This document shows positions 8,475-16,430 of a stretch of 64,000 nucleotides of DNA, piece after piece. Every line of letters starts with the position of its first letter. The first letter of the stretch is position 1. The notes beneath the pieces were generated by a model. That model was not told the DNA's origin and did not search any database. It saw only the letters and a program-made list of their open reading frames with translations. This DNA is from Streptomyces aureus (GTDB lineage: Bacteria > Actinomycetota > Actinomycetes > Streptomycetales > Streptomycetaceae): the NCBI RefSeq assembly GCF_000725495.1, contig NZ_JNZD01000005.1:496001-560000 (forward strand). The letters run 5' to 3'. Both the position numbers and the translations under genes were made by a program.

Positions 8475-9325
8475 CCGGCTCGAAGTATCCACAGGAGAGG
8501 CTGGCCAGGACGGCTGCCGTCTCCACCAGCCTGGTGAACCTGCTGGAACGCCTCGGCGCTCCCCTCGGGAGCCACACTCTGCGCTATGTGAGCGGCAGGC
8601 TCGACCACTATGGAATCGACACCTCCCATTTCGTCGACGAGCCCCTGCCCTCCCGCGAGAAGCGCTTCTACACACGGGAGTTGCTTCAGGAGGCGGCCCG
8701 CCACTCGCACAGTCTGAGGGAGATGTTCGAGTATCTCGGCCACTCGCCCGACAACAGCCCGTACGGCCATGTCCGCAAGAAGCTCGACCAGTTCGGAATC
8801 GACACCTCGCATTTCACCAGCGGCCGCAGATACGGCCCCGGCCTGGTCACGGCAGAAACACTCCTGCCCGCCGTCGCGCAGTCCAGCAGCCTCGCGGGCT
8901 TGCTGAAACTGCTCGGTCTGACGGACAACGGTGCCAGTCGGGCACGGGTGAAGCGCAGCGCGGAACGGTACGGCATCTCGCTCGACCACTTCACCGGCCA
9001 GGGACACCGGCGAGGGCAATCGTCGCCACAGCGGAAATCCGCCGCGGATATTCTGCGTCGGGAGGCACCTGGATCACAGCGGGCCAAGACCGCTCATCTC
9101 AGGCGGGCTCTCGACGACCTCGGCGTGCCGCACCTGTGCACGGAGTGCGGAACCGGGGACGCCTGGCGGGGCAAGCGCCTGGTGCTGGAGATCGACCACG
9201 TCAACGGCGACCGGCTCGACAACCGTCGCGACAACCTGCGGTACCTCTGCCCGTCCTGCCACAGTCAGACGAGGAGCTACTCCCGGAGTCGACGAACACG
9301 CGACCCGCACCGACCAGTAAAGTGA
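8471..9325 (+). CDS. HNH endonuclease with three GIDTSHF modules
   Basis: 284 residues, paralogous to the preceding gene. Three tandem modules end in YGIDTSHF, FGIDTSHF and YGISLDHF, followed by an HNH domain with C223/C226 (CTECG), EIDHVNGDRLDN and CPSCH. The start is GTG 8471, which overlaps the upstream TGA as GTGA, so the two are translationally coupled. The stop is only 7 bp before a tRNA gene. Longer frames upstream run through the first HNH gene in another phase. The two proteins probably arose by duplication with change in module number, as in repeat-based recognition proteins. Confidence 0.86.
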   Translation: MTGSKYPQERLARTAAVSTSLVNLLERLGAPLGSHTLRYVSGRLDHYGIDTSHFVDEPLPSREKRFYTRELLQEAARHSHSLREMFEYLGHSPDNSPYGHVRKKLDQFGIDTSHFTSGRRYGPGLVTAETLLPAVAQSSSLAGLLKLLGLTDNGASRARVKRSAERYGISLDHFTGQGHRRGQSSPQRKSAADILRREAPGSQRAKTAHLRRALDDLGVPHLCTECGTGDAWRGKRLVLEIDHVNGDRLDNRRDNLRYLCPSCHSQTRSYSRSRRTRDPHRPVK

Positions 9326-9332
9326 CGGCGAT

Positions 9333-9407
9333 GGGCCCGTACCCCAGCTGGCCAGAGGGCGCCGGTTTAGGTCCGGTGTGTCGTGGGTTCGAGTCCCACC
9401 GGGCCCA
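9333..9407 (+). tRNA. tRNA, anticodon UAG (Leu by anticodon), class I fold
   Basis: A cloverleaf can be drawn: acceptor GGGCCCG (9333-9339) with CGGGCCC (9400-9406), three-pair D stem CCC/GGG with a C-A mismatch, anticodon stem GCCGG/CCGGT with loop TTTAGGT (anticodon 9368-9370), variable loop of 5 nt (GTGTC), T stem GTGGG/CCCAC with loop TTCGAGT, discriminator A9407 followed by CC. Position-wise the anticodon is UAG, which reads CUA (Leu). Bacterial tRNA-Leu normally has a long variable arm, absent here, so identity is uncertain. It may be a specialised or degenerate tRNA. Confidence 0.7.
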
Positions 9408-9416
9408 CCGCCGGAA

Positions 9417-9449
9417 AGGGGCGCGTCGTCTTCGTGACGGCGCGCCCCT
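9417..9449. terminator. hairpin between tRNA and rdgB
   Basis: AGGGGCGCG and CGCGCCCCT pair around an inner CGTC/GACG stem. It sits just after the tRNA and just beyond the end of rdgB on the other strand, so it can serve both. Confidence 0.75.
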
Positions 9450-9472
9450 CGGCGTACGGCTGGTGCCGAAGC

Positions 9473-10075
9473 TCAGCCCAACAGCTCCCGCACCACCGGC
9501 ACCAGTGCCCGGAACGCCTTGCCTCGGTGGCTGATCGCGTTCTTTTCCGCCGGGGTCAGTTCCGCGCAGGTGCGGGTGTCGCCCTCGGGCTGGAGGATCG
9601 GGTCGTAGCCGAAGCCGTTCGTGCCGGCGGGCTCGTGGCGCAGGGTGCCGAGCAGTTGGCCCTCGACCACGCGTTCCGTGCCGTCCGGCAGGGCGAGCGC
9701 CGCCGCGCAGGCGAAGTGCGCACCCCGGTGCGGGGCGTCGATGTCGGAGAGCTGGGCGAGCAGCAGGTCCAGGTTGGCGAGGTCGTCGCCGTGGCGGCCG
9801 GCCCAGCGGGCGGAGAAGATGCCGGGGGCGCCGTTGAGGACGTCGACGCACAGGCCCGAGTCGTCGGCGACGGCGGGCAGTCCGGTCGCCTGGGCCAGCG
9901 CGTGGGCCTTGAGCAGGGCGTTCTCGGCGAAGGTGACGCCGGTTTCCTTGACGTCGGGGATGTCGGGGTAGGCGTCCGCGCCGACGAGGTCGTGGGTGAG
10001 ACCGGCGTCGGCGAGGATCGCCTTCAACTCGGTGAGCTTTCCGGCGTTGCGGGTGGCGAGGATCAGGCGGGTCAT
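9473..10075 (-). CDS. rdgB: XTP/dITP pyrophosphatase (RdgB/HAM1)
   Basis: 200 residues, full family length. It hydrolyses non-canonical purine triphosphates (ITP, dITP, XTP) to monophosphates and protects DNA from mis-incorporation. Hallmarks are TRLILATRNAGK at the N-terminus, VADDSGLCVDVLNGAPGIFS (substrate and metal site), and GFGYDPI and SHRGKA at the C-terminal end. ATG 10075 starts exactly at the conserved motif; upstream codons are repetitive spacer. It lies one lipoprotein gene away from rph on the same strand; rdgB and rph are often neighbours in bacteria. Confidence 0.96.
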   Translation of the reverse strand: MTRLILATRNAGKLTELKAILADAGLTHDLVGADAYPDIPDVKETGVTFAENALLKAHALAQATGLPAVADDSGLCVDVLNGAPGIFSARWAGRHGDDLANLDLLLAQLSDIDAPHRGAHFACAAALALPDGTERVVEGQLLGTLRHEPAGTNGFGYDPILQPEGDTRTCAELTPAEKNAISHRGKAFRALVPVVRELLG

Positions 10076-10092
10076 GGTCGCCAGTATCTCCG

Positions 10093-10236
10093 AGCCCGGC
10101 CCGGCACCGGTCGCCGGCGGCTCCACAGCCCGGCCCGGCACCGGTCGCCGACGGCTCCACAGCCGGGGCTCGCGCCGGTCCCCGACGGTTCCTCAGCCCC
10201 GACCGTCGGCCCCCTCAGCCCCGACCGTCGGCCCCC
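10093..10236. repeat. GC-rich tandem repeats between rdgB and lipoprotein gene
   Basis: Two adjacent 34-bp units beginning AGCCCGGCCCGGCACCGGTC (starts 10093 and 10127) with a degenerate third, followed by two 22-bp units containing CCCCGACCGTCGGCCCC (starts near 10191 and 10213). Together they fill the intergenic space. No gene is visible here. Confidence 0.8.
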
Positions 10237-10252
10237 TCGGCGCCGAGAACCC

Positions 10253-10651
10253 CTACGGCGTGCACACCTTCGTCAGTTCGCCTGCTGCTGCCGTGACCGG
10301 CGTGATGTCGGGGGTGGTGTCGCCGTTCTTGACGGCTGTGCGGACGTTCGCGACGGCCTTGTTCAGTTCGTCGACGGCCTTGTTGACGTCGGCGTTGTCG
10401 GTCTTGTCGCCGATCTTCTTCAGGTTGTTCTCGATGGCGTTGAGGGACGCGTCGGTCCCCGACGGGTCGTTCGCCGCGTTCTCGACGGCCTGCTGGAGGT
10501 CGGTGACGCTGTCGGCTATCGAGTCGGCGGTCTGCACACAGTCGAGCGCCTTGCTGACGGCGTCGCAGCCGACGACCGCCGGCAGGACGACGAATGCGGC
10601 GACGGCGGCGAGTGCGGCGGTGCGGCGGCGGTTGCGGTGGCGCGCGGCCAT
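10253..10651 (-). CDS. putative lipoprotein, coiled-coil
   Basis: 132 residues. A basic N-terminus (MAARHRNRRR) and a hydrophobic stretch lead to a lipobox VVGC, so it is a predicted Lol/Lgt-processed lipoprotein anchored outside the membrane. The mature part is Ala/Asp/Asn/Lys-rich and predicted helical (SVTDLQQAVENAAND, NAIENNLKKIGDKTDN), with two further cysteines (DCVQT and the C-terminal KVCTP). ATG 10651 is chosen because GGGAGG lies 8 nt upstream; an ATG at 10675 lacks a site. Family not recognised beyond streptomycete secreted hypothetical proteins. Confidence 0.75.
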   Translation of the reverse strand: MAARHRNRRRTAALAAVAAFVVLPAVVGCDAVSKALDCVQTADSIADSVTDLQQAVENAANDPSGTDASLNAIENNLKKIGDKTDNADVNKAVDELNKAVANVRTAVKNGDTTPDITPVTAAAGELTKVCTP

Positions 10652-10795
10652 GGAACGGTCCCTCCCCGTGGGCATGGTGTGGTGCGGCCGCGTCGGCGCA
10701 CCGCACCGTCCGCTGTGCGGTCGGCCCGATCCGCCCGAAGGGGCCGGCGGGCGTACGGCTGGACCGTACGCCCGTACCCATAAGAACGCGAAGGG

Positions 10796-11542
10796 TTAAC
10801 CCGCGGTTGCCTCGTGGACCTCTTCGAGTACCGCGCGCTGGATCGCGGCGAGTTCGTCGCAGCCGGAGACGGCGAGGTCGAGGAGGGCGTTGAGTTCCTT
10901 GCGGTCGAAGGGCTCGGCCTCGGCGGTGCCCTGGACCTCGACGAAGCGGCCGTCGCCGGTGCAGACGACGTTCATGTCGGTGTCGGCCCGGACGTCCTCC
11001 TCGTAGCAGAGGTCGAGGAGGGGGACGCCGCCGACGATGCCGACGGAGACGGCGGAGACGGTGCCGGTGAGGGGCTTGCGGCCGGCCCGGACGAGCTTCT
11101 TGCCCTGGGCCCAGGTGACGGCGTCGGCGAGGGCGACGTAGGCGCCGGTGATGGCGGCGGTGCGGGTGCCTCCGTCGGCCTGGAGGACGTCGCAGTCGAG
11201 GACGATGGTGTTCTCGCCGAGGGCCTTGTAGTCGATGACGGCGCGCAGCGAGCGGCCGATGAGGCGGCTGATCTCGTGGGTGCGGCCGCCGATCTTGCCG
11301 CGGACGGATTCGCGGTCGCCGCGGGTGTTGGTGGCGCGGGGGAGCATGGAGTACTCGGCGGTGACCCAGCCTTCGCCGCTGCCCTTGCGCCAGCGGGGGA
11401 CGCCTTCGGTGACGGAGGCCGTGCAGAAGACCTTGGTGTCGCCGAAGGAGACGAGGACGGAGCCCTCGGCGTGCTTGCTCCAGCCGCGCTGGATGGTGAT
11501 GGGGCGCAGCTGTTCGGGGGTGCGGCCGTCGATTCGAGACAT
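10796..11542 (-). CDS. rph: ribonuclease PH
   Basis: 248 residues. A phosphorolytic 3'-5' exoribonuclease that trims tRNA 3' ends. Family signatures are [13 protein letters not shown] at the N-terminus, [15 protein letters not shown], the phosphate-site motif [15 protein letters not shown], and [20 protein letters not shown]. Length and start (ATG 11542 directly before SRIDGR) fit the family. It is monocistronic or co-transcribed with the downstream lipoprotein gene; upstream lies the terminator of nagF. Confidence 0.97.
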   Translation of the reverse strand: MSRIDGRTPEQLRPITIQRGWSKHAEGSVLVSFGDTKVFCTASVTEGVPRWRKGSGEGWVTAEYSMLPRATNTRGDRESVRGKIGGRTHEISRLIGRSLRAVIDYKALGENTIVLDCDVLQADGGTRTAAITGAYVALADAVTWAQGKKLVRAGRKPLTGTVSAVSVGIVGGVPLLDLCYEEDVRADTDMNVVCTGDGRFVEVQGTAEAEPFDRKELNALLDLAVSGCDELAAIQRAVLEEVHEATAG

Positions 11543-11567
11543 GGCGTCGAGCCTATCCGCACAGGCG

Positions 11568-11604
11568 TGAGGGGCTGTCCGCCGGTGGCGGAAACAGCCC
11601 CTCA
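11568..11604 (-). terminator. terminator downstream of nagF
   Basis: Perfect 11-bp arms TGAGGGGCTGT / ACAGCCCCTCA around a 15-nt loop that itself can pair. It lies between the end of nagF and the start of rph, both on the minus strand. Confidence 0.8.
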
Positions 11605-11676
11605 CGGGTGAGCCGGGGCTCCTGAAGCGGCCGGGCGCGGGGCCGTCGGGGCTTCAGCGGGCCGGGTGGCTCAGGC

Positions 11677-11910
11677 TCACATCATGTCTTCGATGTCGGC
11701 GGCGATCGGGTCGGCGTCGGTGCCGATGACGACCTGGATGGCGGTGCCCATCTTGACGACGCCGTGGGCTCCTGCGGCCTTCAGGGCGGCCTCGTCGACG
11801 AGTGAGGCGTCGCGGACCTCGGTGCGCAGGCGGGTGATGCAGCCTTCGACCTCTTCGATGTTGTCGATGCCGCCGAGCCCGGCGACGATCTTCTCAGCCT
11901 TGCTGGCCAT
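11677..11910 (-). CDS. nagF: PTS EIIB component, N-acetylglucosamine specific
   Basis: 77 residues, a free-standing glucose-family EIIB domain. The phosphocysteine is C24 in VEGCITRLRTEV, and the C-terminal half GAHGVVKMGTAIQVVIG is typical. It accepts phosphate from EIIA and passes it to sugar bound by the membrane EIIC. It is divergent from nagE1, with a dre-type operator in the shared 172-bp gap, matching the Streptomyces nagF / nagE1 / nagE2 arrangement. ATG 11910 has GGGAG 6 nt upstream. Confidence 0.93.
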   Translation of the reverse strand: MASKAEKIVAGLGGIDNIEEVEGCITRLRTEVRDASLVDEAALKAAGAHGVVKMGTAIQVVIGTDADPIAADIEDMM

Positions 11911-12026
11911 GTCCTACTCCCTGATCAGAACCGCTTTGTCGCAGTAACCCACAGTTGGCCCAACTTCGCGAGCGGTCATGTCGTAGGTGCCGAAGGATGG
12001 CGATCACGACAGAGCGACCCGTCGCG

Positions 12027-12042
12027 ACTGGTCTACACCAGT
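12027..12042. promoter_or_regulatory. DasR operator (dre) between nagF and nagE1
   Basis: ACTGGTCTACACCAGT, one base from a perfect palindrome and a close match to the dre consensus (ACTGGTCTAGACCAGT type) bound by the GntR-family repressor DasR. It is 41 bp before the nagE1 start and 117 bp from the nagF start, so it could repress both. Confidence 0.88.
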
Positions 12043-12082
12043 TGGCGGGCAGTCGCCAAACCGGCCCGCCCGGAGGACGCCC

Positions 12083-13369
12083 ATGAGTGCCGTAAGTGAC
12101 GTATCGCCAGCGCGCGCTCGCTGGCACAAGGCTTTCCAGGGGCTGCAGAAGATGGGCCGCAGCCTGCAGTTGCCGATCGCGGTGCTGCCAGCGGCCGGCA
12201 TCCTCAACCGGCTGGGGCAGCCGGACGTGTTCGGGGCGGACGGGCTCGGCTGGGACAACCTGTCCAAGGTGATCGGCGCCGCGGGCGGCGCGCTGCTGGA
12301 CGGTTCGCTCGGGCTGCCGATGCTGTTCTGCGTGGGTGTGGCCATCGGTATGGCGAAGAAGGCGGACGGTTCGACCGCGTTGGCGGCGGTCGTGGGTTTC
12401 CTCGTGTACTACAACGTGCTGCGGGCGTTTCCGAAGACGTGTCCGGGCGGGAGCGTGAAGATCGCGCTGGGCTGCCAGCTGGAGGACAACTCGGTCATCG
12501 AGTTCACCTACCAGAATCCCGGGGTGTTCGGCGGCATCGTGATCGGGCTGCTGTCGGCGTTCTTCTGGGCGCGCTATCACCGTACGAAGCTGGTGGACTG
12601 GCTCGGCTTCTTCAACGGCCGCCGACTGGTGCCGATCATCATGGCGTTCGTGTCGATCGCGTTCGCGTCGCTGTGTCTGTGGGTGTGGCCGCCGATCGGT
12701 ACGGCGCTGGAGAACTTCAGCGACTGGCTGGTGGGGCTCGGGGCCTGGGGTTCGGGTGTGTTCGGGGTGGCGAACCGGGCGCTGCTGGTGATCGGACTGC
12801 ACCAGTTCCTGAACGTGCCCATCTGGTTCCAGTTCGGCAGTTACACAACACCCGACGGCAAGGTCGTACACGGCGACATCAACATGTTCCTGAACGGCGA
12901 CCCGAACGCGGGGCAGTTCCTCACGGGCTTCTTCCCGATCATGATGTTCGCACTGCCGGCGGCTGCGCTGGCGATGACGCACACGGCGAAGCCGCACCGG
13001 CGCAAGGAGATCGGCGGTCTGATGCTGTCGGTGGCGCTGACGTCGTTCGTCACGGGCATCACCGAGCCGATCGAGTACTCGTTCCTGTTCATCGCGCCGC
13101 TGCTGTACGCGGTGCACGCGGTGCTGACGGGTGTGTCGATGGCGGTGAGCTGGGGGCTCGGTGTGCACGACGGCTTCAGCTTCTCCGCGGGGCTGATCGA
13201 CTACATCCTCAACTGGAACCTGGCGACGAAGCCGTGGCTGATCATTCCGATCGGGCTGTGTTTCGCCGCCGTCTACTACGCGATCTTCCGGTTCGCGATC
13301 ACGAAGTTCGATCTGAAGACGCCGGGGCGGGAGCCGGAGGAGGACATCGAGGACACCACGAAGGCGTAG
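12083..13369 (+). CDS. nagE1: PTS EIIC permease, N-acetylglucosamine family (first copy)
   Basis: 428 residues, a membrane EIIC without fused EIIA or EIIB. About ten hydrophobic segments, starting with QLPIAVLPAAGILNRLG; the sugar-binding GITEPIEY motif is at about residues 330-337 and NGRRLVPIIMAF mid-protein. It transports and phosphorylates GlcNAc-type sugars with NagF. ATG 12083 has GGAGG 6 nt upstream; a longer frame crosses the dre. It ends at its own terminator before nagE2. About 60-70% similar by eye to nagE2, so a tandem duplication. Confidence 0.92.
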   Translation: MSAVSDVSPARARWHKAFQGLQKMGRSLQLPIAVLPAAGILNRLGQPDVFGADGLGWDNLSKVIGAAGGALLDGSLGLPMLFCVGVAIGMAKKADGSTALAAVVGFLVYYNVLRAFPKTCPGGSVKIALGCQLEDNSVIEFTYQNPGVFGGIVIGLLSAFFWARYHRTKLVDWLGFFNGRRLVPIIMAFVSIAFASLCLWVWPPIGTALENFSDWLVGLGAWGSGVFGVANRALLVIGLHQFLNVPIWFQFGSYTTPDGKVVHGDINMFLNGDPNAGQFLTGFFPIMMFALPAAALAMTHTAKPHRRKEIGGLMLSVALTSFVTGITEPIEYSFLFIAPLLYAVHAVLTGVSMAVSWGLGVHDGFSFSAGLIDYILNWNLATKPWLIIPIGLCFAAVYYAIFRFAITKFDLKTPGREPEEDIEDTTKA

Positions 13370-13391
13370 CGCTTCGCACCCCTGCTCATGG

Positions 13392-13427
13392 CGAAGGCCC
13401 CCTGACCTGCCGGTCCGGGGGCCTTCG
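13392..13427 (+). terminator. terminator after nagE1
   Basis: CGAAGGCCCCC and GGGGGCCTTCG pair perfectly around a 14-nt loop, separating nagE1 from nagE2 transcriptionally. Confidence 0.85.
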
Positions 13428-13509
13428 GCATGAACGGAACCGGTTATTCCTGTTATGGCCGAGGCCACAAAATTCGGACCTTCCTTATCCGGCCTTCACC
13501 GTGCTAGAA

Positions 13510-13541
13510 ACAGGTCTACACCACTGGTGGTGTAGACCACA
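13510..13541. promoter_or_regulatory. double DasR operator in front of nagE2
   Basis: Two overlapping dre-like boxes: ACAGGTCTACACCACT (13510-13525) and a second box centred on TGGTGTAGACCA (13528-13539). Together they make a larger palindrome with 11-bp arms GGTCTACACCA / TGGTGTAGACC around CTGG. Located 65-96 bp before the nagE2 start, suitable for overlapping the promoter or transcript start. Confidence 0.88.
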
Positions 13542-13605
13542 TGGTCGCTGCCGACCCCTGTCGTACCTTCCCGTCCCCGGGCAGCGCCCAGCGCATGGAG
13601 GAACT

Positions 13606-14853
13606 ATGAGCACCGCCACCGCAACGGCGGCACCCGCGAAGAAGCGGGGATCCGGCCTGTTCCAGGGCCTGCAGAAGGTCGGCCGCAGCCTGCAGCTGCC
13701 GATCGCCGTCCTTCCGGCGGCGGGCATCCTGCTCCGCCTCGGAGTGCCGGACATCGCGCAGAAGCTGCACCTGCCCGACAAGGTCACCGAGGTGTTCGCC
13801 ACCGCCGGTCACGCGATCTTCGACAACCTCCCGATGCTGTTCTGCATCGGTGTCGCGATCGGCTTCGCCAAGAAGGCGGACGGCTCCACCGCTCTCGCCG
13901 CCCTGGTCGGCTTCCTGGTCTACAGCAAGGTGCTCGAGGCCTTCCCGGTCACCGAGGCGAAGATCCAGAAGGGCGCGGACATAGCCGCGACCTACAACAA
14001 CCCCGGTGTCCTCGGCGGCATCATCATGGGTCTGCTGTCCGCCGTGCTGTGGCAGCGCTACCACCGCAAGAAGCTGGTGGACTGGCTCGGCTTCTTCAAC
14101 GGCCGCCGTCTGGTGCCGATCATCATGGCGTTCGTCGGCACGCTCATGGGTGTCTTCTTCGGCCTGGTGTGGGAGCCCATCGGCACCGGCATCTCCAACT
14201 TCGGTGAGTGGATCACCGGTCTCGGCACGGTCGGCGCGGGTCTGTTCGGTCTCATCAACCGCGCGCTCATCCCGGTCGGCATGCACCAGTTCGTGAACGC
14301 CGTCTCCTGGTTCCAGATCGGCGACTTCAAGGACGCCACGGGCGCCGTGGTCCACGGTGACCTCAACCGGTTCTTCGCCGGTGACCCCAGCGCCGGAATG
14401 TTCATGTCGGGCTTCTTCCCGATCATGATGTTCGGTCTGCCGGCCGCCGCCATCGCCATCGCGCACTCCGCCCGCCCCGAGCGCCGCAAGGCCGTGATGG
14501 GCATGATGATCTCGCTGGCGCTGACCTCGTTCGTGACGGGTGTGACGGAGCCGATCGAGTTCTCCTTCATGTTCATCGCGCCGCTCCTGTACGCGATCCA
14601 CGCGGTGCTCACCGCCCTGTCCCTGGCGATCACCTGGGCGCTCGGTGTCCACGCGGGCTTCACCTTCTCCGCGGGCTTCATCGACTACGCGCTCAACTGG
14701 AACCTGGCCACCAAGCCCTGGCTGATCATCCCGATCGGTCTGGTCTTCGCGGCGGTGTACTACACGGTCTTCCGCTTCGCGATCACCAAGTTCAACCTCC
14801 CCACCCCGGGCCGTGAGCCCGATGAGGAGATCGAGGACCTCACCAAGGCGTGA
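13606..14853 (+). CDS. nagE2: PTS EIIC permease for N-acetylglucosamine (second copy)
   Basis: 415 residues; same architecture as NagE1: QLPIAVLPAAGILLRLG near residue 25, NGRRLVPIIMAF, and GVTEPIEFSFMFIAP. In S. coelicolor the equivalent gene is the main GlcNAc uptake permease (family knowledge, not tested here). ATG 13606 has GGAGG 4 nt upstream. Its double dre and its own strong terminator mark it as a separate transcription unit. It needs NagF (EIIB) and EIIA supplied from elsewhere in the chromosome. Confidence 0.93.
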   Translation: MSTATATAAPAKKRGSGLFQGLQKVGRSLQLPIAVLPAAGILLRLGVPDIAQKLHLPDKVTEVFATAGHAIFDNLPMLFCIGVAIGFAKKADGSTALAALVGFLVYSKVLEAFPVTEAKIQKGADIAATYNNPGVLGGIIMGLLSAVLWQRYHRKKLVDWLGFFNGRRLVPIIMAFVGTLMGVFFGLVWEPIGTGISNFGEWITGLGTVGAGLFGLINRALIPVGMHQFVNAVSWFQIGDFKDATGAVVHGDLNRFFAGDPSAGMFMSGFFPIMMFGLPAAAIAIAHSARPERRKAVMGMMISLALTSFVTGVTEPIEFSFMFIAPLLYAIHAVLTALSLAITWALGVHAGFTFSAGFIDYALNWNLATKPWLIIPIGLVFAAVYYTVFRFAITKFNLPTPGREPDEEIEDLTKA

Positions 14854-14869
14854 GCCCCTCCCCTACGGC

Positions 14870-14907
14870 CGAAGGCCCCCGGAACCGTCTGGTTCCGGGG
14901 GCCTTCG
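14870..14907. terminator. terminator after nagE2
   Basis: Perfect 17-bp arms beginning CGAAGGCCCCCGGAACC, with loop GTCT. It lies between convergent nagE2 and the MBL gene and may serve both. Confidence 0.9.
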
Positions 14908-14941
14908 TGCGTGCCGTGGGCGTCGGATCACGCCGTGGGCG

Positions 14942-15694
14942 TCAGATCTCGTACGTCGCCCCCGGTGCCGCCAGTTCCACCGGGCCCCGGTACGCCGAGC
15001 GGGCGTCCCTCAGGTTGGTGGCGGCGTTCGTCCACGGGGGGATGTGGGTGAGGACCAGGCGGCGGGCGCCCGCCCGGGTGGCGCTCTCGCCGGCCTCCAG
15101 GCCGTTCAGGTGGAGGCCGGGGATGTTCTCCTTGCCGTGGGTGAACGCCGCCTCGCACAGGAACAGGTCCGTGTCGCGGGCGAGTTCGTCCAGCACCTCG
15201 GTCGCCCCGGTGTCGCCGGAGTACGTCAACGACCGTCCGCCGTGTTCCACCCGGATGCCGTACGCCTCCACCGGGTGGGCCACCCGTTCGGTGTGCACGG
15301 TGAAGGGGCCGACCTCGAAGGTGGACGGCTTGACCGTGTGGAAGTCGAAGACCTCGCTCATGGACGAGGCGGTGGGGGTGTCTGCGTAGGCCGTGGTGAG
15401 GCGGTGCTCGGTGCCCTCGGGTCCGTAGACGGGGAGCGGGGCGCAGCGGCCGCCGTCGTGCCGGTAGTAGCGCGCGACGAAGTAGGCGCACATGTCGATG
15501 CAGTGATCGGCGTGCAGATGGCTCAGGAAAATCGCGTCGAGGTCGTAGAGACCGCAGTGGCGCTGCAGCTCGCCGAGGGCACCGTTGCCCATGTCGAGAA
15601 GCAGCCGGAAGCCGTCGGCCTCTACGAGGTAGCTCGAACAGGCCGATTCCGCGGACGGGAACGACCCCGAGCATCCGACGACGGTGAGCTTCAT
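14942..15694 (-). CDS. metallo-beta-lactamase fold hydrolase
   Basis: 250 residues, RNase Z / lactonase-like fold. Zinc motif SHLHADHC (HxHxDH) near residue 60, later H in ERVAHPVEAYG, SGDTGATEVL for the bridging aspartate and a C-terminal LTHIPPWT histidine. No RNase Z exosite arm is evident, so a hydrolase or phosphodiesterase of unknown substrate is the safe call. ATG 15694 has GGAGG 10 nt upstream. Its 3' end carries a short echo: a 16-bp stretch is repeated 19 bp downstream. Confidence 0.88.
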   Translation of the reverse strand: MKLTVVGCSGSFPSAESACSSYLVEADGFRLLLDMGNGALGELQRHCGLYDLDAIFLSHLHADHCIDMCAYFVARYYRHDGGRCAPLPVYGPEGTEHRLTTAYADTPTASSMSEVFDFHTVKPSTFEVGPFTVHTERVAHPVEAYGIRVEHGGRSLTYSGDTGATEVLDELARDTDLFLCEAAFTHGKENIPGLHLNGLEAGESATRAGARRLVLTHIPPWTNAATNLRDARSAYRGPVELAAPGATYEI

Positions 15695-15947
15695 AAAGCA
15701 GAAACCTCCGCTGGCGGGTAGCAGCTGGAAACGGGGAGGACGGGGGTCGTGCGGTCCGTCGAGCGTAAGGCGCAAAAGGTCGGGTCGCTCCTCCGCCAGG
15801 GGCTGTTGTGGGCGAACTCACCTGTGCTGTCACCGGTTCGGATGGACCTGAGGGGCGGCGTTTGGATCAGTTCGTACGACCTTCCCCGGGACCCGGTATG
15901 TACCGCAGAGCGGGCGCGGGTACACGCGCACCGGTACCTTCTGTGCT

Positions 15948-16421
15948 GTGGACACGTCCTGGTGGCTCGCGTCGGCGGCGGTGGTGCTGCTCGCGCTGGT
16001 CGCGACGCTGGTGGACGGCTGGGGGCGCCGCGGGCGCCGTCCGGCCGGGCGGACGCGTCCCCCGGGGCGGGCCCGGGGACCCCGCCGGAGCGGGACGCTC
16101 CGCGGCGGGCCGCTGCCGAAGGCCGCGGAGATCTGGTGGGCGAACGTCCCCTACGAGGACAAGCCGGGGGCCAAGGACCGGCCGTGTCTGGTGCTGATGG
16201 TGCGCGGGAAGCGGGTGACCGTCGCGAAGATCACCAGCAAGTACCACGACGAGCGGCCCGGAGTGATCCCGTTGCCCCCGGGGGCCGTGGGGGACACCCA
16301 GGGACGGCCGAGTTTCCTGGAGACGGACGAGCTGCGCGAGGTGCCGGTCGGCGACTTCCGCCGGCGGGTCGGCGTGGTGGACCCGGTCCTGTGGGACCAG
16401 GTCCGCTATCTGGCGCGCTGA
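15948..16421 (+). CDS. membrane-anchored PemK/MazF-like protein
   Basis: 157 residues. A short N-terminal membrane helix (WWLASAAVVLLALVATL) and an Arg/Pro-rich linker lead to a PemK/MazF-fold domain from about residue 57: EIWWANVPYEDKPGAKDRPC, then VTVAKITSKYHDE and a C-terminal RVGVVDPVLWDQV. The RP after the loop and the ITS motif match residues used by MazF RNases. No antitoxin gene lies next to it, and a membrane anchor is atypical for a toxin, so it may be a domesticated family member. GTG 15948 lacks a clear ribosome site; the transcript may be leaderless. Confidence 0.75.
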   Translation: MDTSWWLASAAVVLLALVATLVDGWGRRGRRPAGRTRPPGRARGPRRSGTLRGGPLPKAAEIWWANVPYEDKPGAKDRPCLVLMVRGKRVTVAKITSKYHDERPGVIPLPPGAVGDTQGRPSFLETDELREVPVGDFRRRVGVVDPVLWDQVRYLAR

Positions 16422-16430
16422 GTCGCCTCC

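Noticed and set aside
9333..9407. bldA-like tRNA (Leu UUA)
   Set aside because: The anticodon loop gives UAG, not UAA, and the long variable arm of tRNA-Leu is missing.
10093..10236. Possible CRISPR or iteron array between rdgB and the lipoprotein gene
   Set aside because: Tandem without spacers and of two different periods; no replication gene nearby.
15948..16421. A complete toxin-antitoxin pair
   Set aside because: No antitoxin-like frame with a start site is visible directly upstream or downstream.
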